From positions 17,463 to 81,462 of the forward strand of contig JAPWTX010000003.1 of the NCBI GenBank assembly GCA_028275825.1: a stretch of 64,000 nucleotides of DNA, written 5' to 3'. The notes beneath the pieces are model-generated. The model did not search any database, was not told the DNA's origin, and saw only the letters and a program-made list of their open reading frames with translations. Source of the DNA: Ignisphaera sp. (GTDB lineage Archaea > Thermoproteota > Thermoprotei_A > Sulfolobales > Ignisphaeraceae). A program made the position numbers and the translations under genes. Shown piece by piece: positions 20,077 to 30,796 of the stretch; the stretch's first letter is position 1; each line of letters begins with the position of its first letter.

Positions 20077-20844
20077 GTGTTAGAGATGGTTGATAGAATT
20101 AATGTTAACTGTAGTGTTTTTGAATACAGACTGTTAGATGTGTTAAGTAGATATATACAGAGGATTCCATGTGAGTGCATAGCTCTTAGTGGTGGTATAG
20201 ATACAACACTCATAGCTGTAGTTGCTAAGCTTAATGGTATAGAGCTGAATGGTTTTTACGCCTACTACAAAGATGGTATTCCCAGAGATATGCCCTTCAT
20301 TATTCATGTATCGAAGAAGCTGAACATACCCATAAAGCTTTTTGCCATGGACTTAAACTACGTGAAGAGGGTCTTAAATGATGTTTATAGATGTATAGGT
20401 GGAGGTGAGTATAATGAATTATGTGTTGAGCTTCGAAATGATGTTGTGTTTTATACAGTGCTTGAGGCTGCTAAAGAGCATGACTGTAGCTGTATTTATA
20501 CTGGTAGTGGTGGGGATGAGGTGTTTGCTGGTTATGGGTTTATGCTGTGGTTACGTGAAGAAGAGTTAGAGGGTTATAGAGAGAAATGGGCTACTATGGG
20601 AAGGTATCCAGAGCTCGAAATAAGTAAGTGTCTAGGTGTAAATGTTGTAGCACCTTATCTAAGTAAAGAGGTTCTTGAAGAGGCCATGAAGATTCCTGCA
20701 AAGTGTTTGAGAGGAAGTGGATTTGAAGGAAAGAGGGTCTTAAGGAATTTGCTCAACGGATTTGGGATGGAGCTTATTGGTGAAAGGGCTAAGACACCTG
20801 CAGAGGCAGGTGCAGGTACGGACTCTATTTGCATAACCCCTTAG
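20077..20844 (+). CDS. stand-alone asparagine synthase-like PP-loop ATPase
   Basis: ALSGGIDTTLIAVVAKLNG, YTGSGGDEVFAGYG. Confidence 0.88.
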   Translation: MLEMVDRINVNCSVFEYRLLDVLSRYIQRIPCECIALSGGIDTTLIAVVAKLNGIELNGFYAYYKDGIPRDMPFIIHVSKKLNIPIKLFAMDLNYVKRVLNDVYRCIGGGEYNELCVELRNDVVFYTVLEAAKEHDCSCIYTGSGGDEVFAGYGFMLWLREEELEGYREKWATMGRYPELEISKCLGVNVVAPYLSKEVLEEAMKIPAKCLRGSGFEGKRVLRNLLNGFGMELIGERAKTPAEAGAGTDSICITP

Positions 20845-20845
20845 T

Positions 20846-21475
20846 GTGAAACTGATGAGGATACTTCTGAGCTCTGGTGGCAAAGACTCGTTCTATGCAT
20901 CATTATTGGTGGGCAATGTAGACCTTGCTGTAATGTTCTCATACGAGTTTCCCAGACCCAGCCCACATCTAATCAATATAGGCAAATCTATTGAAACCCA
21001 TCTAAAAGCTGGTATACCTGTGCTTATAAAGTATTTGAGAAGAGGCTTTGAAAGAGCTGAGACAATTGAAATTCTTAGAAAGCTAGAGACTTCAGAGATC
21101 ATTGCAGGAGATGTGTATGTAGAAGATCATCTAAAGTATATGGAGGGAATAGCGAAAGAGACTGGAGCAACCCTTATAGAGCCTTTGTGGGGAGAAAACC
21201 CAGAGGAGTTATTATACAAGGAAATTGAAAGAGGCTTAGAAGTATTAGTAATAGGTTGTAGAAGCGGTTTAGAGAAATGGCTTGGTGTAGAGGTGAATAG
21301 ACACAATGTTATAGATTTTGCTGAGAGTTGTAAAGCTCATGGCGCGGATCCTCTAGGCGAAGAAGGGGAGTACCACACCCTTGTTATTAATAGTCCTATT
21401 CACAGGGAAAGAGTACTATATCAAAAAGTTTCAATTGAAATCTATAAAGACTATTATATAATGCGTATCTTGTAA
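20846..21475 (+). CDS. PP-loop ATP-binding protein, diphthine-ammonia ligase-like (COG2102)
   Basis: RILLSSGGKDSFYASLL; ADPLGEEGEYHTLVINSP. Confidence 0.9.
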   Translation: MKLMRILLSSGGKDSFYASLLVGNVDLAVMFSYEFPRPSPHLINIGKSIETHLKAGIPVLIKYLRRGFERAETIEILRKLETSEIIAGDVYVEDHLKYMEGIAKETGATLIEPLWGENPEELLYKEIERGLEVLVIGCRSGLEKWLGVEVNRHNVIDFAESCKAHGADPLGEEGEYHTLVINSPIHRERVLYQKVSIEIYKDYYIMRIL

Positions 21476-21586
21476 AGCGCTACTACAATCTCACAAGAAT
21501 AGCAAGTGAGCTGTCTCAGTCTTTATCCATTGTATAGCATCTACCACTAATGCTTAAAAATTTCAAAGCTACTACACATAATCTCC

Positions 21587-21745
21587 AAGCTCCCGAGACC
21601 TGCAGGGCTTTGAACCCCTGGCGACAGGGACTGAGTCTCTGCAGTAAGTGGGCTCGGAGAGGCCGTTGAGAAGTAGATGGTGGGGAGCTGGAACCAATGG
21701 ATATGAGAGGCTATGAACCGCTATCTACTGAGAAACGGTGCTAGG
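21587..21745 (+). pseudogene. degraded C-terminal remnant of a TnpB (OrfB) transposon protein
   Basis: one frame with stops reads KLPRPAGL*TPGDRD*VSAVSGLGEAVEK*MVGSW, aligning by eye with the TnpB zinc-ribbon/RuvC-III end (KCPRCGxExDRDxV.A.N...RA.E.M.GSW). Confidence 0.45.
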
Positions 21746-22008
21746 CTTTTATATGAGTTTACATGGCTTTACTTTAATAGCTTCATCTCTGTTCCCCCAC
21801 ATCCTACTCAGAGCTTTATTGGGCTTAGAGGTGTTAAAACAATCGCATATTGTGTTTCTTGGGGAATGCTTCGATGCGCTAAAATAGCTTTTTCCTCACG
21901 AATTTTAGTAACAATCCATGTAAAATCTATGCGAAACTCAAAATAGCTGCCATAAGGCGGTCTTGGTCGAATAGCTATAAGTTCTTTTCCGATATTGATT
22001 AACATCTT

Positions 22009-23229
22009 CTAGTAATAATCGCCAAGCAGCCATTCATTTCCTATGAAGACTCTTCTTAAACCTGCTTTGTGTGCTGCTTCTACAGATTTTTTTGCATGGC
22101 TTTTGCTCGTTGGAGGCAGGTCTCTTAGTAGGTGATTTGGGTGAAAGGCTAGAAGCACTATGGGGGTATTGCTATCTATAAACGCTATGTATTCAGCAAT
22201 GCTATAAACCTCCTCCTCATCCACATAACCAGGTACTAGTAATATGCTTACAACAAGTAATGGGATTTCTCTCTTATCAGAAGCAATATCAGCAACAATT
22301 TTTATATTTTTCATTAGTTGCTTAACAGCCCTCCACCCATCTACGCCTGTAAGTGCTTGGTATACTGCAGGTGTCCAAGCTTTCCAGTCAATTTTAACTA
22401 TACCTCCGCTAATAAAGCTTAGCTTAGCCATCTCTCTCATAATATTCTCATTAACAAGGCCATTGGTTTCCCAGCAAATCCTCTTTATAACACCTCTTTC
22501 CTTAGCTTCTTCAATAATTCTTTTGGATACCTTGAGAGCGTAGATAGTATGAGGCCCAGGATCTCCACCAAAGTAGCATATGCAGGATACTCGGCTAGCC
22601 ATAGCGGCCTCAAATAGCTCATTTTCAGATACCTTATACCTAATTCTAATTCTTGTATCTGCGATAATGTTTTTGTGCTCCCAGTTCTGGCAAAATAGGC
22701 AATCAAGATTACAACCTGCAAAGAATACTGCTAAGTTATAATAACCATACTCAGCTCCTTGTGATAAAGCGTATCTAGGGTAACCAGCACCTGTATAAGC
22801 AGGGCATACAGGTGTAGCTACACAGTTTGTTGGCAATGGGTCTAGGTAGTAATGCATAACTCCATAATAAAGGCCCTCCACAGGCTTTAGAACGCCATCA
22901 ACATTTTTCCAAACACCACAAAATCCAGTGCCATTCAATGGAATAGAACATTCATTTATGCATAAAGAGCACTTAACACCAGTACTACTCGTTGGAGGCT
23001 CTAGTGGTAATCCCAACGCCTTTCTATACTCTCTATGCACCTTCATTGCTATTGGCAAAGCCTCTTCGGGTCTCTTCCTAAGGCACTCTATGCACACACC
23101 AAGAACATCGCTAACTATCTTACTGCTATTCCCGCAAAGCTTGCAGCGACCCATTTTCCAATACCGTGTGTAAGATATGGCAAGAAAGCTAAAATATGTG
23201 AAATAGGGCAGTAAATACTCCGTGGGCAC
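22009..23229 (-). CDS. radical SAM protein (PFL-activase-like)
   Basis: FFAGCNLDCLFCQNWEHKN (CxxxCxxC) and N-terminal zinc-binding cysteines; the annotated N-terminus may be too long. Confidence 0.88.
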   Translation of the reverse strand: MPTEYLLPYFTYFSFLAISYTRYWKMGRCKLCGNSSKIVSDVLGVCIECLRKRPEEALPIAMKVHREYRKALGLPLEPPTSSTGVKCSLCINECSIPLNGTGFCGVWKNVDGVLKPVEGLYYGVMHYYLDPLPTNCVATPVCPAYTGAGYPRYALSQGAEYGYYNLAVFFAGCNLDCLFCQNWEHKNIIADTRIRIRYKVSENELFEAAMASRVSCICYFGGDPGPHTIYALKVSKRIIEEAKERGVIKRICWETNGLVNENIMREMAKLSFISGGIVKIDWKAWTPAVYQALTGVDGWRAVKQLMKNIKIVADIASDKREIPLLVVSILLVPGYVDEEEVYSIAEYIAFIDSNTPIVLLAFHPNHLLRDLPPTSKSHAKKSVEAAHKAGLRRVFIGNEWLLGDYY

Positions 23230-23232
23230 GTT

Positions 23233-23802
23233 ATGAATGACTTAGGCATACTTTTTGAGCTTTTTATAACATTTCTTAAAATAGGTGCTGTAATGTTTGG
23301 CGGGGGTTATGCAATGATACCCATACTAAGGTATGAGGTTGTTGTACGCCATCAATGGCTCTCTGAAAATGAATTCCTAGATCTGATAGCAATTGCTGAA
23401 TCTACGCCAGGGCCTATAGCAATTAACTCTGCTACTTACATAGGGTACAAAATAGGGGGTTTAATGGGCTCTGTAATAGCTTCGGTAGCTGTTGTTTTGC
23501 CAGCCTTCTCCGTAATACTGTCCATAGCGATGGCGTTGCAGAGGTTCTATGAGAACCACTATGTGAGAAGTGTATTGAATGGTATAAGAGGGGCTGTAGT
23601 GGGTCTTGTTACAGCAGCTCTGATTACTGTTGTAAAAGGTGTTTTTAAAGATCTTAAACCGTTGTCAACCATGGCTACAGCAATCATAGCTCTATCAACG
23701 CTTATAGCCGTAGCAGTGTTCGATGTAGATCCAGTTATAGCTATAGCTGTATCAGCATTAATAGGTCTTATACTAGGCCTCTTAGGTGTTTGGTTAACAT
23801 AG
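23233..23802 (+). CDS. chrA: chromate transporter (single ChrA domain)
   Basis: FLKIGAVMFGGGYAMIPILRYEVV..WLSENEFLDLIAIAESTPGPIAINSATYIGYK. Confidence 0.93.
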   Translation: MNDLGILFELFITFLKIGAVMFGGGYAMIPILRYEVVVRHQWLSENEFLDLIAIAESTPGPIAINSATYIGYKIGGLMGSVIASVAVVLPAFSVILSIAMALQRFYENHYVRSVLNGIRGAVVGLVTAALITVVKGVFKDLKPLSTMATAIIALSTLIAVAVFDVDPVIAIAVSALIGLILGLLGVWLT

Positions 23803-23816
23803 TTTTTGATTAGCAG

Positions 23817-25652
23817 GTGTTAGCAATAGAATTGCAAGGCTTTCCCTATAAAACTCCTAGGATTGGGCAATTAGAGTTAGCTAAACTTATTATTGAGAAG
23901 TTGAAGCGAGATAGTATAATAGTTGTAGCAGCTCCTACAGGGTTTGGCAAAACAATTTCTGTGCTTTATGCTCTTAAAAATGTTGTTAAGAAAGCGAATT
24001 TTGATCGCGCTCTCTATGTGGTTAGAACTCGAAACGAGCTCGATTCATTCATAAGAGAAGCAAGATTGCTTGAGACGCGTTTCGCTGTTCTTTACAGTAG
24101 CAAGGAAATGTGCCCATTAATTAATGAAATACAACCTGCTGCTGACATTTCTCTAGAGGGTTTTTGGCTCTTCTGCAACATCATGAAAGTGCGTGGTGAG
24201 TGCAAGTTCTACTCCAGGCTTCAGCTCTTACATCCTCAAGTAGTTGCCTCCACAGCATCTGACTATACAGACCACTATAACATTGCTAGGGGGCTAGCTG
24301 AAAAGCTTGGTGTATGCCCTTATTTTGCAATGATTGAAGCACTAGAGCATGTGGATCTCTTTGCACTTACATATCCTTATATCTTTAAGGAGAGAGTTTG
24401 GAAGTCTGTATTAGGAGGTGTTGATACTTCACGCACGATACTAGTAATTGATGAGGCACACAACCTTTTTAATATAGGCAACATTATGGGGGATGACATA
24501 ACTATAGAGGAGTTGTCTAAAGCTCTTTCGGAAGCAGAGGAGTTTTCTATTCCTAGCGATATCAGCAATTTTATTAGAGGGTTTGTGAAGAGGATATCAG
24601 AAGCCAGAAGAGAGTCTAAGGATAGGGGCTATAAATACCTAGACAAGAAGACATTGTGTGTGAGCAAGGAGCTTGTAGAGAAACTAAAGGAAGTAGTATT
24701 CAATGTTATGATGAAGGGGCTTCTGAATACAGGTAAAGTGCTAACCGTGGCACTACCACATCTAGCATCAATACTGGAACTAGCTCTAGATGAATCATAT
24801 GAAGTTTTTCTAACTAGGGATTACCACGAAAACCTAGTATTGGCAGTTATGCCTTCTTCCTTTAAACCTCTAAAAAGAGTTTTAGAAAGGTTTCCAAGCA
24901 TAATTGCATTAAGTGCTACACCACCACCGCAATGGTTTTTCAAGAGTATTATGAAAGTAGAGAAAGAGATATACCAGGTAGATGTAGAGGAGTGGGGTGC
25001 TAAAAATTTTCTAAAGGAAAATACAGCTATAGCTGTCTATGTAGATGCAACAACAAGTTATAGATCTAGGAGCCCAGAAATATTTGGAAAATATGCACAA
25101 CTTATTGCAACACTTTACAATGCTATGTTGAGCGGGGTATTGCTAGCAGTATACCCTAGTTACGAAGTTCTGAAAGCTGTTGTAAGTGAATTGCCAGACA
25201 CTGTGAACACTATTATAGAATCTCCTCAACCACTTTCAGAAATTGTTAGACGAGTGAAGATGTTTAAGAAGGTTGTTCTAAATGTTGTTGCTGGGGGAAG
25301 GCTAGCTGAAGGAATTGAGGTTATGGAGAGGGGAGAGAGCTTAATTAAAGTAGTTATAGTGGTTGGTGTACCCTACCCACAGCCAGACGACTATGTACAA
25401 GCCATAGCAACAGAAATTAATAAGGTTGGGGGATCTTCAGCAGATTTCTTCAGAGAAATAGCATCAATAAGAGTCTTGCAAGCCATTGGAAGAGCTGTCA
25501 GATCAGATCAGGATAGAGCTATAATTGTGCTAGCCGACAATAGGTATGTAACGCAATCTCTATTATCAAGACTAGGTCTAAGCCCAAGATTAATTACGCG
25601 CAGAATCGACGAAATATCAAGAATTGTTGCAGCTGAGAGCCTTACCTTTTAG
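23817..25652 (+). CDS. XPD/Rad3-like DNA helicase
   Basis: AAPTGFGKTISVLYAL, DEAH (VIDEAHNLF), four candidate Fe-S cysteines (MCP, FCN, ECKFY, CPYF), QAIGRAVRSDQD. Confidence 0.93.
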   Translation: MLAIELQGFPYKTPRIGQLELAKLIIEKLKRDSIIVVAAPTGFGKTISVLYALKNVVKKANFDRALYVVRTRNELDSFIREARLLETRFAVLYSSKEMCPLINEIQPAADISLEGFWLFCNIMKVRGECKFYSRLQLLHPQVVASTASDYTDHYNIARGLAEKLGVCPYFAMIEALEHVDLFALTYPYIFKERVWKSVLGGVDTSRTILVIDEAHNLFNIGNIMGDDITIEELSKALSEAEEFSIPSDISNFIRGFVKRISEARRESKDRGYKYLDKKTLCVSKELVEKLKEVVFNVMMKGLLNTGKVLTVALPHLASILELALDESYEVFLTRDYHENLVLAVMPSSFKPLKRVLERFPSIIALSATPPPQWFFKSIMKVEKEIYQVDVEEWGAKNFLKENTAIAVYVDATTSYRSRSPEIFGKYAQLIATLYNAMLSGVLLAVYPSYEVLKAVVSELPDTVNTIIESPQPLSEIVRRVKMFKKVVLNVVAGGRLAEGIEVMERGESLIKVVIVVGVPYPQPDDYVQAIATEINKVGGSSADFFREIASIRVLQAIGRAVRSDQDRAIIVLADNRYVTQSLLSRLGLSPRLITRRIDEISRIVAAESLTF

Positions 25653-25721
25653 GAGTGAAGGGGGGTTAGACAGCTTTGTGAAAAATTTAAATGATGAAAT
25701 TTCCATGAGGTATTACAATGT

Positions 25722-27242
25722 TCAAAGCAGGTATCTCCAGATACCTCTTCCCTTAAAATTATACATCACAGTTTTATATGCTGTGACATACTCTATAGAA
25801 TATCCTATGCCTTCTCTACCTATCCCGGAATATTTTCTACCTCCAAATGGATAATAGCCAACTCCATGTCTCGGCATATCGTTTATGTAAATGGCGCCTG
25901 TCTCTAGATATCTAATAAGTTTTCTAATTTTCTCCATATTGACACCAAATATCGCAACATCTAAGCCATATTTTCTACCATTTGCAAGATTTATCGCTTC
26001 ATCCACTTCACCAAAACTTGTTAGTAATGCTATTGGTGCAAAAACCTCTTTTTGATATAACATGCTACGTTTCATAGCATCCTTATCTGTGAATTCTATG
26101 AGCGTTGGCTCAACATATGTTGGTCCTAACCTTTTTCCACCATACACAATCCTACCACCAAGCTTCACAGCTTCATCAATTGCTAGCATCATTTCATCAA
26201 CAGCTTTAACTTCTATCAAAGGCCCCATTACAGTATCTGGATCTCGAGGATCTCCTACCTTAACCTTTGTCAGCTCTGCTACTACGAGCTTTTTCAGCTC
26301 TTCATAGACAGACTCTTCGGCTAGAATAAGCTTTACAGCGTCACACCTTTGCCCAGCATAGCTATATATACCCATGGCTATTCTCTCGGCAGCTAACTTG
26401 ATATCAGCATCTGCAAGAACAATGGCAGGATCTCCGCCACCCAACTCCATAACAAATTGTTTAATACCCGCTTTTTCAATAACCCTTTTACCAGTCTCAC
26501 TACTACCAGTAAAGCTTATTGCACTTATCCTTTCATCAGCAACAAGTTTATCGCTTTCGCTACCTGGTATAGTAAAGACAGCCAGAGCCTCTTTTGGAAA
26601 TCCGCTGAGTTCTAGAACTCTGGCAAGCATTAGCACAGGTAGAGGATCTGCTGAAGGAGGTTTAATAACAACGGCATTGCCTGCTATAAAACTGTAAGCT
26701 ATTTTTGATGCGGTGTCGAAAAGAGGGTAATTGAAAGGTATAATTGCTAAAACAACGCCCACAGGCTCTCTTCTAACTATAGCCTCTGTTTCGGTAGTAG
26801 TCTGATCCCAGTCACCAGGTATGTACTCTCCAAAAATCTTCCTAGCATCGAGATGTGCGGCACGCAATCTATCAATAACTGCTGTAATCTCTCCCAAGGC
26901 TTGTGAACGTGTCTTACCAGCATTTAGAATCAGTGCTTGTACAAAATCCTCTTTAACACTTTCAATAATCTGAGCCGCCTTTTCAAGAATCTCTACACGT
27001 CTCCAGCCAGGCACATCTCTAACTACCCACCTACCATCATTATAAATACTATCTAAGGCTACATCAATGCGCTGCCAATTTAATCTTGAGACCTTTGCAA
27101 TAATTGATAAATCTATAGGCGATTTAATGTCTATGTACTCCCCACTATCAATCCAATTGCCAGCGACATAAGTCTTATAATAAGTTACACCATCTTTCTC
27201 TACAATAATATTATTGAATATATTTGAAACAGGTTTAAACAT
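25722..27242 (-). CDS. gapN: non-phosphorylating NADP-dependent glyceraldehyde-3-phosphate dehydrogenase / aldehyde dehydrogenase
   Basis: ALDH motifs [42 protein letters not shown]. Confidence 0.9.
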   Translation of the reverse strand: MFKPVSNIFNNIIVEKDGVTYYKTYVAGNWIDSGEYIDIKSPIDLSIIAKVSRLNWQRIDVALDSIYNDGRWVVRDVPGWRRVEILEKAAQIIESVKEDFVQALILNAGKTRSQALGEITAVIDRLRAAHLDARKIFGEYIPGDWDQTTTETEAIVRREPVGVVLAIIPFNYPLFDTASKIAYSFIAGNAVVIKPPSADPLPVLMLARVLELSGFPKEALAVFTIPGSESDKLVADERISAISFTGSSETGKRVIEKAGIKQFVMELGGGDPAIVLADADIKLAAERIAMGIYSYAGQRCDAVKLILAEESVYEELKKLVVAELTKVKVGDPRDPDTVMGPLIEVKAVDEMMLAIDEAVKLGGRIVYGGKRLGPTYVEPTLIEFTDKDAMKRSMLYQKEVFAPIALLTSFGEVDEAINLANGRKYGLDVAIFGVNMEKIRKLIRYLETGAIYINDMPRHGVGYYPFGGRKYSGIGREGIGYSIEYVTAYKTVMYNFKGRGIWRYLL

Positions 27243-27763
27243 CTAACTCACACATTGCAATACTATATTACAGTCAATTAAATATTTAATCCATTTGAAA
27301 AACTACATAAGCATACAATGAAACTAATGTAAGGATTAGAAACACCTTTATAATTTTTAGTAAAGCTATGAAATATATTACCACTATTCAATGGGCATTA
27401 TCACTGACAGATAGATATATCGAAAACTCAATACACTGAGGTAAGGAAATTCTTCTCCTAGGTTACTAGAGATAAAACCACTACCTTTTTACATTCAACT
27501 GTTTTCAGATTCCAGACTACATTATACATGCTCCATCTTTACATATGCGATCGCGGCATTTACATTCCTAGGCATAATGTACAGCGTGTTAGCTCAATTT
27601 ATAGACATAGCGATGTGTAAAACAGTAGTTGTTATATTGCCAGCAATCTTCGCATTCATTGACTACAAGAGCCACTAACAAGCAAAGAAGGTTATGAATG
27701 AGCTAGAGCTGTATGCATAGATTTAACTTAGAGGAGAACAAGCCATTGATGTGCTTGGCGTTT

Positions 27764-27820
27764 CCCCTCTAACGGTACTCGATGGTATTTGTAAATATTT
27801 TTGTAATTCCGTTAGAGGGG
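27764..27820. repeat. 12-bp perfect inverted repeat CCCCTCTAACGG / CCGTTAGAGGGG
   Basis: 27764-27775 and 27809-27820 with a 33-nt spacer. Confidence 0.9.
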
Positions 27821-28326
27821 TTGCACCTCAGTGTGAATTCACCCGCTTCATCCACGCTTCATGGGTGCCTGTAGAGCCCAACGCCACGAGGCTCCCACCT
27901 GAGCTTCTCTGTATTGATTCCCTATGTCACCGCAGTGCGGATCATCCAAGAAATTATAAAGTATAGAGTTATTTAAACATTACTCTAAGAGTCAAGTATC
28001 TACAGGTATTCACATATATTTAAACTTACCATCAATTCTGTAACAGCCTCTGCTTTTTGCATGTGGTGCACGAGTTCTACTAAACATTATTGTTGTGGAA
28101 ATTATTGTTAGTGCTACTAGTAGCTACGCTAATGGCTCTTCTGGTTGTGTGGAGACCCTGATTGTTTCTAGGGGGGTCTGGACTGGGATTGATGTAGCTA
28201 TTCCAGCCATGAACAAGTTTATTAGTAGGCCCAGGTTCTCGACAAGCTCTGTTGCTCTACGCCTAAAGTCTATTCTCTCAATAGATCTGTGAATACTTAA
28301 CGTGTTGAGTGTTTTGGATGGCATAA

Positions 28327-28815
28327 CTACTGATCTATCCATATAATGCCAGCTCCAAAACCTTTAACAAGCTTTTCCACGGTTTCTTTAGCTCTGTTGA
28401 TACACATATTAGAATTACATACACATTTGAATAAATGTGTAAAGCTTTTTCTATCTGTTGATCCAAAACCTCTCACTGCAGGATTCCAGCAACTATTTTT
28501 ACTAAGTTCTTCAGCTAGGTTCTCTTCTAAATCTAATTCAGTTAAGGCGTAGATAATGCAGATGAACTTTACCTCATTTTTCGAGGTGATGTAGTCTATA
28601 TGCCACCAAAGCTTCTTCTTATTCTTCGTCAAATGATGTTTTATTCTACTTCTCAACCCCCCAAACGACCTTGCAGAACCAATGTAAGCATAGAGCCCAG
28701 GCTCAAGTACAACAAGACCTATTGACAACGCTATCGTTATAGTGAAATCAATCCTCATAACAAGAATATAAACACCTTTTTCACGGGGGATAAGACTCAA
28801 ATCCATTTTAACCAC
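28327..28815 (-). CDS. DUF123 GIY-YIG nuclease-like protein
   Basis: KGVYILVMRI...LVVLEPGLYAYIGSARS.GGLRSRIKHHL..KKKLWWHIDYITS. Confidence 0.88.
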   Translation of the reverse strand: MVKMDLSLIPREKGVYILVMRIDFTITIALSIGLVVLEPGLYAYIGSARSFGGLRSRIKHHLTKNKKKLWWHIDYITSKNEVKFICIIYALTELDLEENLAEELSKNSCWNPAVRGFGSTDRKSFTHLFKCVCNSNMCINRAKETVEKLVKGFGAGIIWIDQ

Positions 28816-28891
28816 AAATACACAAATTTAATAATGCCAATAAATTATTTACACAGCGACAAACGTACATTGAATGGTTCTAGAGACATTG

Positions 28892-29236
28892 TCATTTACT
28901 TAAGCATTTCGACAGATAGTCGTAGAGCCTCGCATTCCTCTTCATAACAATTTTCAATAGCATTGAGAGCATGGGATCGTCATAGAGTTTTCTGAAGATT
29001 TCTAAGGCAATACATAAATCGCTTTTGCCCAATTTACTTACCAAGATGTTTATAAAATAACCATACCCTGGTGCAACATTGTCGAGTAGCTCTATGAACT
29101 CCTTATAAAACTCTTCGCTCACTAAGCCCTCCCACAAAAACCTTCTCAGTGGGTTATATCTCTGGCTTGTCCAGGCTATCACATATCTACAAAAAATAGT
29201 TGATAACTTGAAGATGTGCGTCAAAATGTAGGGCAT
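28892..29236 (-). CDS. hypothetical protein
   Basis: 114-aa ORF, no recognised motif. Confidence 0.45.
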   Translation of the reverse strand: MPYILTHIFKLSTIFCRYVIAWTSQRYNPLRRFLWEGLVSEEFYKEFIELLDNVAPGYGYFINILVSKLGKSDLCIALEIFRKLYDDPMLSMLLKIVMKRNARLYDYLSKCLSK

Positions 29237-29278
29237 TCATTTATCGTTAAAACTGTTTATCTACTATAGATAGAAATC

Positions 29279-30796
29279 TCAAGATTTTCTTCTACCTCTT
29301 GCAAACAGAAGAAAAGCTATTGCTATACTGAAGCTTATTGTTATTGCCAGTGCAGATATGTTTCCCTTTAAAGTGTTGGCTTGAGGAGGTGTTGTTGGCA
29401 TTTGACTTGTCGGCATTTGAACTGTTATTGATACTTCATTGCTCTCGCTTGGGGTCGAGAAGTTTGTTTCTAGTGCAAGTGCTTTGAAGATATATGTTCC
29501 TGGATTTGAGAAGAACGGTGTAGGTATTATAGCTTTTCCATTGGGATCTAGTGTTAGAGTTGTGTAACTCCTCCACTCATTTTCCTCTTGTCTTCTATAC
29601 ACGATAATCACGGGTATTGAGGTATTTGGTGTTACAGATATCGTGAGCTTCGTATTATCGCCTAACGTGAGAATGGTCTTATCCGCAGAAATCCTTATGT
29701 TTGGCTTTAGTTTTGCAATGTGAATGGTGATTACATTACTTATAGCTTCTTTAAACCTCTCTGTCTCAATGGTCCTCCCCCTCACGTAGATTATTCCAGT
29801 TAAGCCAGGTCTCCATATGTAGTGAAGAGAGCCGTTTCTGGCCGTCTCTAGATAGGTTATGGAAATCCAGTCAAAGCCATTCAAGCTATATTCAAGAACA
29901 AGGTCTAGAGAAGTTCTAGGCTCAACAGAGCCCTCTATGGAGACTTTCTGACCAGATATGAGTTCAGTTGCATTAGTTTTTATATAGATTCTGGGAGTTG
30001 TAGGAACGATTACAATTGTTGATGCTGAAAATGATCTACTAATACCGTATGCTGTTGTATAGTTAACAATAGCTGTGATATAGTAGAGGCCAGGGTCTAA
30101 GGCTAAAAATCGTGAGAAAGTGTTTTGAGACTGTGGATAAAGTAAATCATAGTACTGTATATAGTATTGACTAGAGTTTACATATAATGAGAGATAGACA
30201 TTGTATGCAGGGTTTACATCAAAATTTCGTAGTGTAACTATAAGCTGAATACCATTAGTCGCATAGGAACAATCTATATAAGCAATGACATTTGATGGCG
30301 GTACGTAAATGTTTACTGGGATTACCTTGGTAAAGAACATGGTTTTTCTACTGCCATTTGCAAATTCTATGTATCCTTGTAAAATGATTTGAAGATTATC
30401 TCTAATTGTCGAACCTGGTTTATACTGAGGGTATGCTAGATTGCTAAGAGGAATGGAGATAGTTACAAAAGCAGTGTCACCACCACTTCTTAGAAATCCT
30501 ACATACCTAGATACAGAGATGCCAGCTAATGAAATAGATACACTTGTTATGCATAGTTGCAAACCCAATCCTTTTTCCAGTAAAATTAGAGAGATGTTTA
30601 TATTTGCTATAGAGCCTAGTACAAGTATAGAAGGTGTGTAGATATCCAATTCCATAATCCAGTCAAGCCAGCTAGATACAACTTCGCTATAGTGCAGTGT
30701 CTGGCTTTGAATGTTTATAGGAGTGAATGAGAGGAATAGCATAGAAAGTACTAGTAGCGTTGCAACCTCCTTTAAACTCATTATTTTCTCCTCCAT
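29279..30796 (-). CDS. secreted/surface protein with Ig-like repeats and a C-terminal TM anchor
   Basis: N-terminal hydrophobic signal; repeated ISGQKVSIEGSV.. / LTLGDNTKLTISV segments; C-terminal ISALAITISFSIAIAFLLFARGRRKS. Confidence 0.8.
   Translation of the reverse strand: MEEKIMSLKEVATLLVLSMLFLSFTPINIQSQTLHYSEVVSSWLDWIMELDIYTPSILVLGSIANINISLILLEKGLGLQLCITSVSISLAGISVSRYVGFLRSGGDTAFVTISIPLSNLAYPQYKPGSTIRDNLQIILQGYIEFANGSRKTMFFTKVIPVNIYVPPSNVIAYIDCSYATNGIQLIVTLRNFDVNPAYNVYLSLYVNSSQYYIQYYDLLYPQSQNTFSRFLALDPGLYYITAIVNYTTAYGISRSFSASTIVIVPTTPRIYIKTNATELISGQKVSIEGSVEPRTSLDLVLEYSLNGFDWISITYLETARNGSLHYIWRPGLTGIIYVRGRTIETERFKEAISNVITIHIAKLKPNIRISADKTILTLGDNTKLTISVTPNTSIPVIIVYRRQEENEWRSYTTLTLDPNGKAIIPTPFFSNPGTYIFKALALETNFSTPSESNEVSITVQMPTSQMPTTPPQANTLKGNISALAITISFSIAIAFLLFARGRRKS

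Noticed and set aside
21600-21640. tRNA-like GGGCTTTGAACCCC and reverse-strand GGGGTTCAAAGCC
   Set aside because: No consistent acceptor, D and T arms can be folded on either strand; TnpB-remnant reading preferred.
28095-28342. Overlapping opposite-strand ORFs (28095-28292 +, 28124-28342 -)
   Set aside because: Neither has a recognisable motif or clear start context; cannot choose, so neither is called.
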